NCBI GenBank assembly: GCA_018105865.1
Contig: CM030837.1
Coordinates: forward strand, 10,794,725-10,858,724
Reading direction: 5' to 3'
Length of the DNA: 64,000 bases
DNA from: Metaphire vulgaris
Taxonomy: Eukaryota; Annelida; Clitellata; Crassiclitellata; Megascolecidae
Made by a program: the position numbers and the translations under genes. Positions 63,531 to 64,000 of the stretch are shown in pieces. Under the pieces are notes generated by a model, which did no database searches, had not been told where the DNA came from, and was given only the letters and a program-made list of their open reading frames with translations. Position 1 is the first letter of the stretch, and each line of letters begins with the position of its first letter.

Positions 63531-64000
63531 ATGCCAACTAAAATAAATGTGCTTCAGGGTACCATCGTCTGCCCATCTACTGTCATCAGAGACCTCGGAG
63601 TCCTGTTCGACAACAAATTGACCATGAAGCAACATGTTGGACAGTTAGCCAAGAGCTGCTTCTATCACATACGATGTATCTGCCAGATTTGTCGAATCGC
63701 TGGCAAAGAAGTCGCCTCGCAACTGGTTTCTGCGCTTGTTCTGTCCAGACTAGACTACTGCAATTCCATTCTTGCCGGTCTTCCAAAGTCTACATTGGCT
63801 GACCTGCAGCGTGTACAAAATGCTGCTGCACGTCTGGTGCTGGACCTGAAACCTTGAGACCACGTTACTCCGGCGCTTCGTGAACTTCATTGGCTTCCAG
63901 TCCAGTCACGCATACAACACAAGCTATGCACGCTGATGTTCTGTGCACGGAATGGTCTTTGTCAGACCTATCTGACCGATCTGCTCCAGCCAACATCAAC
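63531..64000 (+). pseudogene. L2-like RT thumb region, runs off the window
   Basis: Plus-strand reading: VIRDLGVLFDNKLTMKQHVG, QLAKSCFYHIRCICQICRIA, VSALVLSRLDYCNSILAGLP, LQRVQNAAARLVLDLKP, a TGA at 63856, then DHVTPALRELHWLPVQSRIQ, HKLCTLMFCARNGLCQTYL and TDLLQPTS. Apart from the single stop the frame is open. The copy is 5' truncated near 63540 next to the RTE-like pol. The rest lies beyond 64000. Confidence 0.85.

Noticed and set aside
1..64000. CRISPR arrays, bacterial operons, riboswitches.
   Set aside because: All regular repeats are eukaryotic minisatellites or transposon arms; unit sizes and the absence of spacers exclude CRISPR, and the gene content is metazoan transposons.

Overview
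The window is an animal nuclear genome segment, probably from an invertebrate or an early-branching chordate-type genome, that consists almost entirely of transposable elements in many states of decay. The evidence is eukaryotic: non-LTR retrotransposons with an APE-type endonuclease joined to a reverse transcriptase, hAT, mariner-like and TTAA-specific DNA elements, a tRNA-derived SINE, and long AT-rich stretches without operons or ribosome binding sites. I cannot name the species. No host gene is certain; the only candidate is a splice-bounded open exon on the minus strand at 34645-35158.

Layout. 1-3300: an L2/CR1-group retrotransposon (+), then a 126-bp tandem array (3546-4016). 4118-12594: one minus-strand retrotransposon (family A) split by a nearly full-length second one (family B, 6011-11862, with ORF1 and ORF2). 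13296-16400: a third, CR1-like family (G). 16403-19221: a four-level nest of DNA elements. 19137-22250: more L2-like and family A pieces with a second copy of a CCGG-flanked element that carries a captured RT fragment. 22265-29550: simple and tandem repeats, several hAT-type elements with 8-bp duplications, one keeping a transposase C-terminus. 29640-32530: an RT relic split by a 2.1-kb fold-back transposon. 33170-34589: a retrotransposon copy with a twin-priming type 5' inversion. 35384-41700: hAT element, L2-like copies and a mariner-type element. 41701-45655: satellite-like sequence and a hAT transposase relic split by another element. 45655-51110: three RTE-like copies, one hit by a SINE and one by an L2-like copy. 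51207-55360: hAT element and a second family B copy split by a TTAA element. 55786-58764: mariner-type element holding an L2-like copy that holds a hAT element. 60058-62438: an apparently autonomous DNA transposon whose protein family I recognise only as uncharacterised. 62770-64000: two more retrotransposon pieces.

The parts do not work together as a pathway. What links them is insertion order. At many sites, removing an insert and one copy of its target duplication restores the reading frame of the older element, so the order of invasion can be read directly. The item most worth follow-up is the 60058-62438 element, followed by the CCGG element with its captured RT sequence and the twin-primed copy.
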